In this document: positions 24,141 through 32,848 of the stretch, piece by piece
How the letters are laid out: every line of letters starts with the position of its first letter
Position numbering within the stretch: position 1 is the stretch's first letter
From: MWAR01 sp035388825
GTDB taxonomy: Bacteria > Muiribacteriota > Ozemobacteria > Ozemobacterales > Ozemobacteraceae
DNA length: 64,000 bases
Direction of reading: 5' to 3'
Assembly: GCA_035388825.1 (NCBI GenBank)
Contig: DAOOQQ010000005.1
Coordinates: forward strand, 1 to 64,000
Program-made: the position numbers and the translations under genes
The notes under the pieces: generated by a model
Database searches by the model: none
What the model was told of the DNA's origin: nothing
The model's input: the letters and a program-made list of their open reading frames with translations, nothing else

Positions 24141-25111
24141 TGATGAACAGACACGGAATCCTCCTCTTGGTCGCCATCGGACTGGTCGTGTCATCGCAGC
24201 AGATGTATACGGCAAAATATCATGTCGAGATTCGCCAGCCGACGCTGGCCGAAGGCATACTGACCGCCCAGCGGGACGTCGGCGAACCTGTTGCTGACCT
24301 TCATGAGCCATATGAGTCAGACGGAGGAAAAACCGCCGCCTCTGATACGGTTTCCGCCCCCGGGGGCCGGGAACACGAGCATTCTCACGAGGCCGATGTG
24401 GAGAGCGGTATTGGCTTCCATCATCATGGGCCTCACGACCACGGCGAGGAACATGATCACGAACAAGCGGGGGAGGGTGGGGGCCGTTCCGGGAAGCACG
24501 ACCCGCACGAAGCAGAACGTGGGCCGGCGGAGCCTGGATGCTGCAGTCCAGCTGGCCCCGCCGTTTCACCCGGCTTGGCTCTCGTCCTGCGCCAACTGGG
24601 CTTTGCCGAGCTGGCGGCAAATCTCCTCTGGATCCAGATGGATGCAGACTCCCACCGAGGGCTCTGGCATCGGGTGGATTTCGCCCTTGCCCTGATTCCG
24701 GCCCTCGATCCCTCCTTCATCGATGCGTATCTCCTGCGGGCCTTCCTACTCGACGAGTATCAGGGCCGGCACGACGAAGCCCTCGCAATCCTCGAGCAGG
24801 CGGTGAAGCGGGTTCCCGGCCGCATCGAACTGTGGGAGCAGATCGGCCTGGTCTGCTTCAACCATGATGGCAGACACGGCCCCCGTCGACGTCTGGAGCA
24901 GGCGTTGGAGGCATTCCTGCATGCTGCCGACATGCCGGGGGCTCCGTCGCATCTCGTTCGAATGGCCGCTGTGACGCTGGCGGCGATGGGGCGCCGGGAG
25001 GAAGCTGTCAGGCTCCTGACCATGGTGGAAAAGGAGGCGGGAAGACCCGCCGAGCAACGGGCACGAGACCGGGAGATGATCGGACGCATACGGTCGGGGG
25101 AGGCATTTTAA
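24140..25111 (+). CDS. Membrane-anchored His-rich TPR protein
   Basis: A 323-aa protein with an N-terminal signal anchor (GILLLVAIGLVVSSQQ). A His/Asp/Glu-rich zone follows at about 75-130 (HEHSHEADVE, FHHHGPHDHGEEHDHEQ), then a Cys pair (PGCCSP). The C-terminal half from about 150 reads as TPR helices (DEALAILEQAVKRVPG, REEAVRLLTMVEKEA). No known family was recognised. Coupling to the ABC-2 genes and the His zone suggest a metal-responsive adaptor or chaperone of the transporter on the periplasmic face. This is the last gene of the operon. Confidence 0.7.
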   Translation: MMNRHGILLLVAIGLVVSSQQMYTAKYHVEIRQPTLAEGILTAQRDVGEPVADLHEPYESDGGKTAASDTVSAPGGREHEHSHEADVESGIGFHHHGPHDHGEEHDHEQAGEGGGRSGKHDPHEAERGPAEPGCCSPAGPAVSPGLALVLRQLGFAELAANLLWIQMDADSHRGLWHRVDFALALIPALDPSFIDAYLLRAFLLDEYQGRHDEALAILEQAVKRVPGRIELWEQIGLVCFNHDGRHGPRRRLEQALEAFLHAADMPGAPSHLVRMAAVTLAAMGRREEAVRLLTMVEKEAGRPAEQRARDREMIGRIRSGEAF

Positions 25112-25232
25112 GCGGCTGAAGGAACCAGGGGCACCGGTATCCGGAATTAGGATGAACCCCGGGGATGTTTGGTTCGTCATCAAAGAGGAACCCTCATCGG
25201 CAGAAAAGGATCTCTGGAAGCGAAAATCGATC

Positions 25233-25261
25233 TTGACCTAGTGAGCTTATGCTCATATCCT
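25233..25261 (+). promoter_or_regulatory. Sigma-70 promoter with internal palindrome (second copy)
   Basis: TTGACC (25233-25238), 17-nt spacer, TATCCT (25256-25261). The spacer holds TGAGC-TTAT-GCTCA (25242-25255), identical in core and placement to the promoter at 6125-6153. It lies about 90 nt upstream of the first secreted-protein gene of the pseudopilin cassette. Confidence 0.75.
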
Positions 25262-25267
25262 TAGGGT

Positions 25268-25289
25268 GAGGGTACCTCGTGGTTCCCTC
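25268..25289 (+). other. Stem-loop in the 5' leader
   Basis: GAGGGTACC-TCGT-GGTTCCCTC, eight pairs of nine with one T-T mismatch, just after the expected transcription start. It probably forms at the 5' end of the mRNA and may stabilise it. The rest of the 25112-25349 gap shows nothing recognisable. Confidence 0.45.
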
Positions 25290-25349
25290 CATCGAGGAAG
25301 GGTTTTTCCCCAACATGGGAGAAAACTCGGGAATGAAAAGGAGAAGATC

Positions 25350-26624
25350 ATGCGAACTCTGATCGTGACGATGTCTGTATTGTGTGCGCTATCGTTTCTG
25401 CCTTGTGCGGCCGTTGCCGCGGAATCGACCGATGCAGCTGCCCAGGCTGCTGAGGCTCAGAAAATCCAGAATCCCGAAATGAATCTTCAGTTCGACAATG
25501 CGCTTCCTGCGAATTTCCGGGGTGGCGATCCGGATTCCGGCGTCGTCCATGTCCTCGAGGATCAGCCCTACAAGCGTCAGGAACACACCCTACTCTACGA
25601 AGATTCGCCACAGGCTATGGGTGCCGCCAGCGGTGCCACCTTCGCCGGCCCGCCTACGATCAACTGGACGACGGATCAGGTCAAGGCCGATGGTTCGGTT
25701 CAGACGATCGCCAATGACAATAACAACAAGGCCACGAGCGAAAGCGAGTTTCCCGAGCCGGGGGAATACCGGGTCGGCAACAGTGGCGCCCGCCAGGTGA
25801 GTCAGAGCGGCGGTGGCGCTTCCTCAACAACCCCCGGCCAGAGCGGCGAATCCGCGGCCGCCGGAGGTCAGACCGGCAACGCAACCACGGGGGAAGGTGT
25901 TGATGCTGCTTCGGGCCAGCGTGTCACCTCGACCCAGACGACCGGTGTCGTGTGCCATGATGTGACAAGCCCCAACGTGTGGGCCGTGTTCCAGGAAGCC
26001 GCCGGCGCAACGCAGAAGACGCTCGACGAGACCGAGCTCAAGAAGAAGCTTGGCGAGCAGGTGCTGGCAGGCAACGGCCTCTTCGATCCCGAGATGGCTG
26101 TTTCCGAAGCCTTGAAGGGAACAAGTATGCTCGCAGTTTCCGAGTTTCCCGTGAACCGGAAGCCTGCCGAAAAGACCGCGGCTGTGGGCGTGAAAGGCCC
26201 TCTGTTCAGCGAGATCGGGAAGGATGAAGCAAAAGTGGCGGGGACGGTCGGCATGAAGGTGCTTGATCCTCAGGTTCAGACGCGGCTTACCGATGTCGGA
26301 ACCACCGACACACTCAAGGGGGTTTTCGTGCGCCGCAATGTGCCGTTCATCGTCACGGCTCTTGCGACCGACAACGGAGACAAGTGCTCGACTACGGCCG
26401 AAGCCGTCTGCCGGATCGAAACGAAGGATGGAACCGAAGTCGAAAAGTCCGAGAGCGGGTATCTGTTCCGCGTTCCCAACTATCCGCGTTCGGAGTATGC
26501 TGATCAGCCAGAATATCAATTCGTGATGGAGGGGGCTGACAAGGACGGCAACAAGACCGTCGTCCGGCTGCCGCTCTTCGTTGTGAACACCCAGATGGCC
26601 GTCGAAGGCGGCCGGAACGAATGA
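25350..26624 (+). CDS. Secreted protein, first pseudopilin cassette
   Basis: A 424-aa exported protein with AAGGAGAAG upstream of the ATG and a signal peptide ending AAVAA. A low-complexity Ser/Gly/Gln/Thr linker fills about 145-195 (SQSGGGASSTTPGQSG, GQTGNATTGEG). The rest is mixed beta with a C-terminal block, GADKDGNKTVVRLPLFVVN. Similar D-x-x-G-N-hydrophobic endings close the proteins at 26645 and 58397. I recognise no family. It is probably a surface or periplasmic partner of the prepilins encoded downstream. Confidence 0.75.
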   Translation: MRTLIVTMSVLCALSFLPCAAVAAESTDAAAQAAEAQKIQNPEMNLQFDNALPANFRGGDPDSGVVHVLEDQPYKRQEHTLLYEDSPQAMGAASGATFAGPPTINWTTDQVKADGSVQTIANDNNNKATSESEFPEPGEYRVGNSGARQVSQSGGGASSTTPGQSGESAAAGGQTGNATTGEGVDAASGQRVTSTQTTGVVCHDVTSPNVWAVFQEAAGATQKTLDETELKKKLGEQVLAGNGLFDPEMAVSEALKGTSMLAVSEFPVNRKPAEKTAAVGVKGPLFSEIGKDEAKVAGTVGMKVLDPQVQTRLTDVGTTDTLKGVFVRRNVPFIVTALATDNGDKCSTTAEAVCRIETKDGTEVEKSESGYLFRVPNYPRSEYADQPEYQFVMEGADKDGNKTVVRLPLFVVNTQMAVEGGRNE

Positions 26625-26644
26625 CGGAAGGAGTCACGCCCACG

Positions 26645-27673
26645 ATGCGTTCCGTATCTCTCGTCTGTGCGTTTGTCGCCCTCCTTTGGGGGATGCCGTC
26701 GGGTGCGGCGGCCCAGGAGCCAACTCCTGAGGCGGCCGCCCCCGTGATCGACACGTCGAAGACTCCCTGGCTCGAGGGGGTCTCGATTCCGAACAAGCCC
26801 CTCGTGCCTAGCCCGGTCGTGGCGGCCGACATCATGGGGCCGGACGGCAATCCGTTCCCGGCCACCTTGACCGAGGATCTGCCGGTTCTTCTCTCTGCTA
26901 CGTCCGAAATTTTCGCCGACAAGCCGCCGGCTGCCTGGAACGGCACCGATCTGAAAGACGCGGAATGGACGGGAAAACCTTCCGTGCGCTGGTTCTTCGA
27001 GGATATCCGGAAGAATCGCAGCACCCTCGCCTCGGCTTCAGAGGAACTGCTGGAAAACCAGATGAAGGTCACCCCGCTTGACCCGACCCGCGCAGGGGCC
27101 GTTACGATCACGATCGCCCGGCCGATGAAATACCGGACCGGCCCCGACAGTTTCCGGGGCACCTTCGTGAATGCGAGCAAAAGCCTGAAAACCGTCGTGA
27201 CGGATGCCACCCCTCCGGTTTGCGGTCTCGAGATCGCTGTCGGAGCCGATTCGGGAACGGTCTACCCGGTCGAGAATCCGCCCCATAAGCCGACGTTGCC
27301 AAAACTGGCCGACCTTATCTGCCGAGGGGCGTTGTTCGGAGCCGGCGGAGCCGAGGAATCGATCACCGTCGGGGGTGTCGAACTGGGCAAACGCATGATC
27401 CTGCCTGCCGAACGTGCAGCTTTACACCTCGCGAAGAATGCGATTCTCACGCTGAAACCCCTCCTCGGGGACAACCAACAGGTCGATGAAACGTCGGTCA
27501 AATTCGGGATCAGCAACGGTGCCGGTGATGCCCCAGCTGCTATCGGTCTGGTCAATCCCGGCGAAATCCGGCTTGGGGAGATCGCCCTTCCCGAACAACC
27601 GTTTCTGTTCATCGAAGCCGCCGATATTTCGGGGAACGTGCAGATCCTTTATATTCCTATCAAAATAAAATGA
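26645..27673 (+). CDS. Secreted protein, first pseudopilin cassette
   Basis: A 342-aa exported protein with a signal peptide (VSLVCAFVALLWGMPSGAAAQ). AAGGAG lies about 14 nt upstream of the ATG at 26645. Middle blocks such as VTDATPPVCGLEIAVG resemble the VLRDRTPPRITDL block of the 58397 protein. The C-terminus AADISGNVQILYIPIKI matches the ending style of its neighbour. Function unknown. The length of this protein and the previous one together (766 aa) is close to the single protein at 58397 (746 aa). Confidence 0.72.
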   Translation: MRSVSLVCAFVALLWGMPSGAAAQEPTPEAAAPVIDTSKTPWLEGVSIPNKPLVPSPVVAADIMGPDGNPFPATLTEDLPVLLSATSEIFADKPPAAWNGTDLKDAEWTGKPSVRWFFEDIRKNRSTLASASEELLENQMKVTPLDPTRAGAVTITIARPMKYRTGPDSFRGTFVNASKSLKTVVTDATPPVCGLEIAVGADSGTVYPVENPPHKPTLPKLADLICRGALFGAGGAEESITVGGVELGKRMILPAERAALHLAKNAILTLKPLLGDNQQVDETSVKFGISNGAGDAPAAIGLVNPGEIRLGEIALPEQPFLFIEAADISGNVQILYIPIKIK

Positions 27674-27732
27674 TGACGGGGGTTCTACATCGCAGCAGGT
27701 GACTTCTGTGCTGCCTATTGCGGTAGAAAGCC

Positions 27733-28380
27733 ATGACGACGGTGAGACTGTACGACCGGCCTTTTCGTGCCTTCGGGGACGGAAAGGCCGGTTTCACCTT
27801 CGTCGAAATCATGATTGCCGTACTCATTCTCGCTGCGCTGCTGGCCCCGGTCTACCAGCTCATGAACTCGGCCGTTCGTGAAACCGAACGGTTCTACGTC
27901 GAAGCCGTGGCGATCTCCCAGGCGAAGTTTGCCATGGACACGCTCATGTTCCAGATTCCCTGGCGGGCGATCAGGGCCGGGAATCCTGCGAGATTCGAAG
28001 ACCCCAAGGCCGTTCCGGCCGTTCGCACCCTCCTCGAGTCGGCGCTTCCCCGGATGTTCGGATCCGGCATCGACACGCCGACGGCGGGTGTGTGGCGCGG
28101 AGACGGTTTGCTCACCGATGCGAAGGGCTTCATCTACCGCGTTCGCCTCGCTTGTCTCGATCTCGATGACGTTGAACTCGCCGTCGACGTGCCCGGAAAA
28201 GGGCTCAGGTCCTTCCTGCCGAATGACCTGACACCCAAGGATGCCGATGGGAACCACACGGTCATGAAAAAGCTCATTCTCGAGATTCGCTGGTCTCTCC
28301 TGAAGGGGGTCGATCCGCTGCAAGACCCGCATGTGAAGACCCTGCACCTAGTCGGGATCAAATCCCATCTGGATGGTTGA
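27733..28380 (+). CDS. Type IV prepilin-like protein (GspI/PilV type)
   Basis: A 215-aa protein with a class III signal: a charged leader, then GFTFVEIMIAVLILAALL. Gly-1 and Glu+5 are present, as needed for prepilin peptidase cleavage and helix packing. The remainder is a soluble C-terminal domain without known family. It is the first of three pilin-like genes, so it is probably a minor pseudopilin of a secretion or pilus system. No assembly ATPase or secretin is in the window. Confidence 0.82.
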   Translation: MTTVRLYDRPFRAFGDGKAGFTFVEIMIAVLILAALLAPVYQLMNSAVRETERFYVEAVAISQAKFAMDTLMFQIPWRAIRAGNPARFEDPKAVPAVRTLLESALPRMFGSGIDTPTAGVWRGDGLLTDAKGFIYRVRLACLDLDDVELAVDVPGKGLRSFLPNDLTPKDADGNHTVMKKLILEIRWSLLKGVDPLQDPHVKTLHLVGIKSHLDG

Positions 28381-28382
28381 CG

Positions 28383-28910
28383 ATGAACGAACGCCGGGGA
28401 GTTGCCATCGTGGTCGTGCTGCTGTTTGCCGTATCGATCGCGCTGTTCATGTTCATCCTGATCGGCTCCAACACGAATCTCGCGTTGCAGAACCGCAAGA
28501 CACTCGGTCAGCTTCAGGCCTACTTCCTGGCCCAGTCCGCCCTCCAGCATGCGATCCTCAAACTCCGTCTCCTGCCGAAGGAAACATACGATGCGTTCCA
28601 GGCCGGTGCGACGAAGCCGTATCCCGACGTCGAGAGTGATCTCCATCCCCGTCTTCGGCTCACCCGGCCGGCGTCGGACGATTGGTCTCTCTATACACCC
28701 GGCGTTTCTCTCGAGGTGGGGCCGATCGAGGGGAAATACAGCCTGAAGGAGATCCGCCTCGAAAGCTCCCTCGACGGCATGAGCCTGGTTCAGGATGGAT
28801 ACCGCCTCGAAGTCGAGGCAACGGTGCGAGGAACCGGCAACATGACCTTTTCAGACGGCGTTGCCGAGCAGATCATCATTTCGCGGTTCACGGGAGGGAT
28901 CGGGCCGTGA
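28383..28910 (+). CDS. PilX/GspK-like minor pilin
   Basis: A 175-aa protein starting NERRGVAIVVVLLFAVSIALFMFILIGSN, the class III-like signal of PilX/GspK proteins that lack Glu+5. The mature part begins with LQNRKTLGQLQAYFLAQSALQHAI, typical of PilX, in which this helix packs into the pilus tip complex. It starts 2 nt after the previous stop and overlaps the next start (GTGA). It resembles 61227-61757 in layout. Confidence 0.78.
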   Translation: MNERRGVAIVVVLLFAVSIALFMFILIGSNTNLALQNRKTLGQLQAYFLAQSALQHAILKLRLLPKETYDAFQAGATKPYPDVESDLHPRLRLTRPASDDWSLYTPGVSLEVGPIEGKYSLKEIRLESSLDGMSLVQDGYRLEVEATVRGTGNMTFSDGVAEQIIISRFTGGIGP

Positions 28911-29743
28911 ACCGAATGCATCTACCTCGCCGGAGGCGCGTAGGACTGACGCTGATCGAACTGTTGGTCACCGTCCTGCTGGTCGCGCTGGTTTTCGGCA
29001 TTGCCTATCGCATCATGAGTCGGGCACGCAGTGAATCCCGCAAGGGCTTCTGGCTGCAGAAGGCGATCACCGAACTCCGAAACGGAACCCGGGCGATCGC
29101 GATGCGCCTGAAAAAGACGAGTTACCCCACGACCATCGCGAAAACGGGTTCCCGTCAGGTCGTCATCTCCTACAAGGAAAAGCGGACATTCGACGAATCT
29201 GGCCGCCTGAGGAACCTTGTCGTCAAGCCTTCGACGGGCATGAACCTCTCGTCCCGCGCGGGCGTCATTCCCACGTCATCGACCCCCCGGCGCTTATTGC
29301 TGTTTCCGATGTGTGTTCCCGAAATGGATATCGATGCATATACACCAGGACTCATCACCTGGGTCGAGGTGCTGCTCGAACCCGATACGGTGTTTGCGAT
29401 CAACGGCCTCTCACGCATCGTCGTCCGGGAACGGGACGAGATCTACGACACCCGGAGTCTGCCGGACCGGGCCTTTGGTCTCGAAGGAAGCTTCGATTCG
29501 ACTCTGACCATCGCGAATCGGAAAACTCTCGTGCATGATGTCGGCCGGGTGCGCCTGGACGTCTTTGCAACGGACGAACTGTCGGGGATTCACGTTTCAA
29601 AAACCGGCTCGGTTGGAACGACAATGAAAAAGAAGTATCTCGTCTCCCTGCGCATCGAGTGCGTGAACCCCGTCGACAAAACCATGGTCATCGGCGATCA
29701 GTGTTCCGTGACGATTCATACCGATGTGAATATCATCCCCTGA
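28907..29743 (+). CDS. Type IV prepilin-like protein (GspJ/PilW type)
   Basis: A 278-aa protein beginning at GTG with GGGAGG upstream. The class III signal RRRRVGLTLIELLVTVLLVALVFGIAYRIM contains the Gly/Glu+5 pair. The domain includes WVEVLLEPDTVFAINGLSRIVVRE and resembles the GspJ/PilW type in size and position. Its stop overlaps the convergent amylase stop by 11 nt, so no terminator separates the two transcripts. Confidence 0.8.
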   Translation: MNRMHLPRRRRVGLTLIELLVTVLLVALVFGIAYRIMSRARSESRKGFWLQKAITELRNGTRAIAMRLKKTSYPTTIAKTGSRQVVISYKEKRTFDESGRLRNLVVKPSTGMNLSSRAGVIPTSSTPRRLLLFPMCVPEMDIDAYTPGLITWVEVLLEPDTVFAINGLSRIVVRERDEIYDTRSLPDRAFGLEGSFDSTLTIANRKTLVHDVGRVRLDVFATDELSGIHVSKTGSVGTTMKKKYLVSLRIECVNPVDKTMVIGDQCSVTIHTDVNIIP

Positions 29744-31190
29744 CGGCGCCGGCGGGGCGGCGCCAGTCTTTGAAAAAGGTGTAGTTGCGCTTGTGGTCGG
29801 CCCGGAGCTGCCAGATCGAGCATTCGCGGGGTTGGAGGGCGAAGGGGACGAGGCCGGCATTCGATACTCCGCGCTTGTGGGTGGACACCTCTTCGAGGAC
29901 GAGTTCGGAAAACAGCCAGCCCCAGGGAATCGTCAGGGTGATGGTGCGCGCCTCGTCCAGCAGGTTCCAGACGACGACTGTCAGACGGTCGGGAGCCTCG
30001 GGAAGAGCCCGGAAAAACGCGACCAGGCCGTCCCGCCCGGCGACGCAGAGGGGCTCCCAGAGGCCATGCTGCAGTTCGGGGGAGGCGGAACGGAGCGCCG
30101 CGAGCCGCCGGATCTCCTGGGATATTGGGTTTTTCAGGCGGGAAGCGGAGGTTTCCCAGGGGATCGTCGCCCGGTTTTTGGGGTCGCGGCCGCCCTCGAG
30201 GCCGAACTCCTCACCGTAATACAACATCGGGATGCCCGGAAGCGTGAATTGGAGCCGCCTCGCAGCGATATGGAACGCTTCGTCCTTTGCGAACTCGGTG
30301 TGGGCGCGGGGGATGTCATGCGAGGAAAGCATCTGGAACTGGCGGAGTGCGCCGCCGCCGTAGGCCAGCCGCAGGTTTTCCTGGAACTGGCCGGCCGTGA
30401 TGCCGCCGTGCTGCAGAGCCTTCAGCGAGGTCGTGAAGAAGTAACTCTGTGCTGCGTCGAGCCCTTTCAGCCAGGGGACGGCGTAGTTCGCCACTTCGCC
30501 GATCACCGCGGCATCGGGAAATCTCGATTTTATCGTATACGATATCAATGCGCAGGTCTGGAGGCTGAGGTCGTTGGCGCAGTCGAGCCGCACCCCGTCA
30601 AATCCTTTTTTGAGCCAGAAGGCGAGAACGCTGTCCTCGCCCGTGATCAGCTCCTCGACCAGGCGGGGATCGTCGAGCCGGAGCTCGGGCAGGCCCGCAT
30701 GGCCCCACCAGCACCGGTACGAACCATCCTCGTGGAAGGTGAACCAGGAGCGCTCAGGGGCGGCCGGATCCCGGCGGGCACGCTCGAACCAGGGATGGTG
30801 CTGCGACACATGGTTCAGGGCCGTGTCGAAGACGATCCGCATGCCCCGGGCGTGAACGGCCGAGATCAGCTCGGCAAGATCGTCCCAGGTGCCGAGGAGC
30901 GGGTCGAGCTGCCGGTGGTCGGTCGTGTCATACCGGTGATACGAGGGGGCCGCGTTGACCGGCGTCAGCAGGATCGCATTCGCCCCCAGCTCCCGGATAT
31001 GGTCGAGCCGCTCCGTGATACCCCGGAGATTGCCTCCGAAATACTCCCTGCCTCCGTTCCTGCTCGACCCCGGTGCAGCATCCCAGGCCATCAGGTCCAT
31101 CGAGCTGCTTCCCGCAGGGGAGCCGCGCCGGAACCGGTCAGGCATGATCTGGTAGAAAATCGCTTCCTTCAGCCACGCCGGCGCTTGCAT
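29733..31190 (-). CDS. GH13 alpha-amylase-family glycosidase
   Basis: A 485-aa GH13 enzyme without a signal peptide, so cytoplasmic. The four GH13 regions are present: DTALNHVSQH, GFDGVRLDCAND (nucleophile Asp), VIGEVANYA (acid Glu) and MLSSHDIPRAH (third Asp). The opening AIFYQIMPDRFRRG resembles neopullulanase/cyclomaltodextrinase types, which act on alpha-1,4 glucans or maltodextrins. A C-terminal beta domain follows. It lies 25 nt downstream of the fumarase-like gene and may be the last gene of the fermentation operon. Confidence 0.88.
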   Translation of the reverse strand: MQAPAWLKEAIFYQIMPDRFRRGSPAGSSSMDLMAWDAAPGSSRNGGREYFGGNLRGITERLDHIRELGANAILLTPVNAAPSYHRYDTTDHRQLDPLLGTWDDLAELISAVHARGMRIVFDTALNHVSQHHPWFERARRDPAAPERSWFTFHEDGSYRCWWGHAGLPELRLDDPRLVEELITGEDSVLAFWLKKGFDGVRLDCANDLSLQTCALISYTIKSRFPDAAVIGEVANYAVPWLKGLDAAQSYFFTTSLKALQHGGITAGQFQENLRLAYGGGALRQFQMLSSHDIPRAHTEFAKDEAFHIAARRLQFTLPGIPMLYYGEEFGLEGGRDPKNRATIPWETSASRLKNPISQEIRRLAALRSASPELQHGLWEPLCVAGRDGLVAFFRALPEAPDRLTVVVWNLLDEARTITLTIPWGWLFSELVLEEVSTHKRGVSNAGLVPFALQPRECSIWQLRADHKRNYTFFKDWRRPAGAVRG

Positions 31191-31215
31191 GGTTCCGATG
31201 CTCCTTTCCCGCCGC

Positions 31216-32814
31216 TTAGCGGCATCGGAGGGTGTCGTAGAACGAGGCCCCCTTGTCGTCGACGAGCAGGAAGGCGGGCATGTCCCGAACCACGATCTCG
31301 AACATGGCTTCCATGCCGAGATCCTCGAAGGCTGCCACGCGGCTGCTGACGATATGTTCCTTCGCGATCAGGGCGGCGGCGCCCCCGATCGTGCCGAGGT
31401 AGAAACCGCCGTGGGTGCGGCAGGCCGCCGTGACGGCAGGGGAGCGGTTGCCCTTCGCCAGCATCACGAGCGAGGCGCCACGCGCCATGAACGCGTCGAC
31501 GTACGAGTCCATTCGCTGAGCCGTCGTGGGGCCGAAGCTGCCGATCACATGGCCGTCGGGTGTTTTCGCGGGGCCGGCATAGTAGACCGGATATTTCGAG
31601 AAGATTTCGGGAAGGGGCTTCCCGTCGTCGAGCATCTGCTTGAGGCGGGCGTGGGCGATATCTCGCGCCACGACGAGGGGACCCGAGAGCAACACCAGGC
31701 TGCCGACGCGCAGCCCCCCGAGGGCGGCCTGGTTCTCGGCCATGGGCCGGTTCAGGTCGACCGGCACGGCTGCCGCGGCCGCGACCCGCTGGATCTTCGG
31801 AAGCAGCCGGGCGGGGTTGTGGTCCAACTCCTCGAGAAAGACGCCGTCGGCGGTGATGCGTCCCAGCACGTTCCGGTCGGCGCTGCATGACACCCCGACC
31901 GAGACGGGACACGAGCCCGCGTGGCGCGGAAGCCGGATGACGCGGGCCTCGAGCGCCAGCCAGCGGCCCCCGAACTGGGCTCCCAGGCCGGAGCTGCGCG
32001 CGATCCGCATGACACGCTCTTCCCACTGTCGGTCTCGGTAGGGGGTTCCGTCGGCGGTTCCTGCGGGGGGCAGCTGGTCGAGGGCCCCCGCCGAGGCGAG
32101 CTTCAGCATCTTGAGGTTGAACTCCGGGGAGGTGCCGCCGATCACGGCCACCAGACGGTAGGGAGGGCAGGCGGCCACGCCCAGCGCCTCGATCTTCTCG
32201 CGCAGGAACGCCTCGAGCCGCTCATCGTTCAACAGGGCCTTCGACTCCTGGAACAGGCTGGTCTTGTTGGCCGAGCCGCCCCCCTTGGCCATGAACAGAA
32301 ACTGGTACTCGTTGCCGGGGGCCCAGGCGATGTCGATCTGAGGCGGAAGGTTCGAGCGGGTGTTCACCTCGTCGAACATCGACAGGGGGGCGATCTGGGA
32401 ATACCGCAGCGCATCGCGCCGGTAGGTCTCGGCGATCCCCGTCGTCAGGGCCTCGGCATCGTCCCCGTCGACGACCACGTTCCCGCCCCGTTTCGCGATC
32501 ACGGTGGCGGTGCCGGTATCCTGACAAATGGGAAGCGCGCCGGCCGCGGCGATCACGGCGTTGCGGATCAACGAGGCCGCGACATACCGGTCGTTCTCCG
32601 ACGCCTCCGGATCGTCCAGGATCGTGGCGAGCATGTCCAGATGCCGGGCACGGAGATGGAACGAGACGTCGTGGAAGGCCTCGGCCGCGAGGATCCGCAA
32701 GGCCTCGGGGGAGACGACCAACTGCTCCCGGCCCTGCCAGGCCTCGACCCGGATGGCGCCGGCCGGCACCTCCAGTTTCCGCATCGGTGTGTCCTTCGCG
32801 ATCATCTTGTTCAT
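31216..32814 (-). CDS. Class I fumarase-family hydratase, probable mesaconase
   Basis: A 532-aa single-chain class I fumarase with both halves fused. Fe-S ligand Cys are in PICQDTGTA (near residue 98) and SCPVSVGVSCSADRN. The second half carries SFGPTTAQRMDSYVDAFMARG and the Lys/Arg-rich AKGNRSPAV. Known members hydrate fumarate, and some hydrate mesaconate to citramalate. The genomic position in a methylaspartate operon favours mesaconase, which is inferred from context. AGGAGA precedes the ATG at 32814. Citramalate lyase, the next enzyme, is absent from this window. Confidence 0.85.
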   Translation of the reverse strand: MNKMIAKDTPMRKLEVPAGAIRVEAWQGREQLVVSPEALRILAAEAFHDVSFHLRARHLDMLATILDDPEASENDRYVAASLIRNAVIAAAGALPICQDTGTATVIAKRGGNVVVDGDDAEALTTGIAETYRRDALRYSQIAPLSMFDEVNTRSNLPPQIDIAWAPGNEYQFLFMAKGGGSANKTSLFQESKALLNDERLEAFLREKIEALGVAACPPYRLVAVIGGTSPEFNLKMLKLASAGALDQLPPAGTADGTPYRDRQWEERVMRIARSSGLGAQFGGRWLALEARVIRLPRHAGSCPVSVGVSCSADRNVLGRITADGVFLEELDHNPARLLPKIQRVAAAAAVPVDLNRPMAENQAALGGLRVGSLVLLSGPLVVARDIAHARLKQMLDDGKPLPEIFSKYPVYYAGPAKTPDGHVIGSFGPTTAQRMDSYVDAFMARGASLVMLAKGNRSPAVTAACRTHGGFYLGTIGGAAALIAKEHIVSSRVAAFEDLGMEAMFEIVVRDMPAFLLVDDKGASFYDTLRCR

Positions 32815-32848
32815 ATAATATCTCCTGAATTATATGCGGTTCCCGGGG

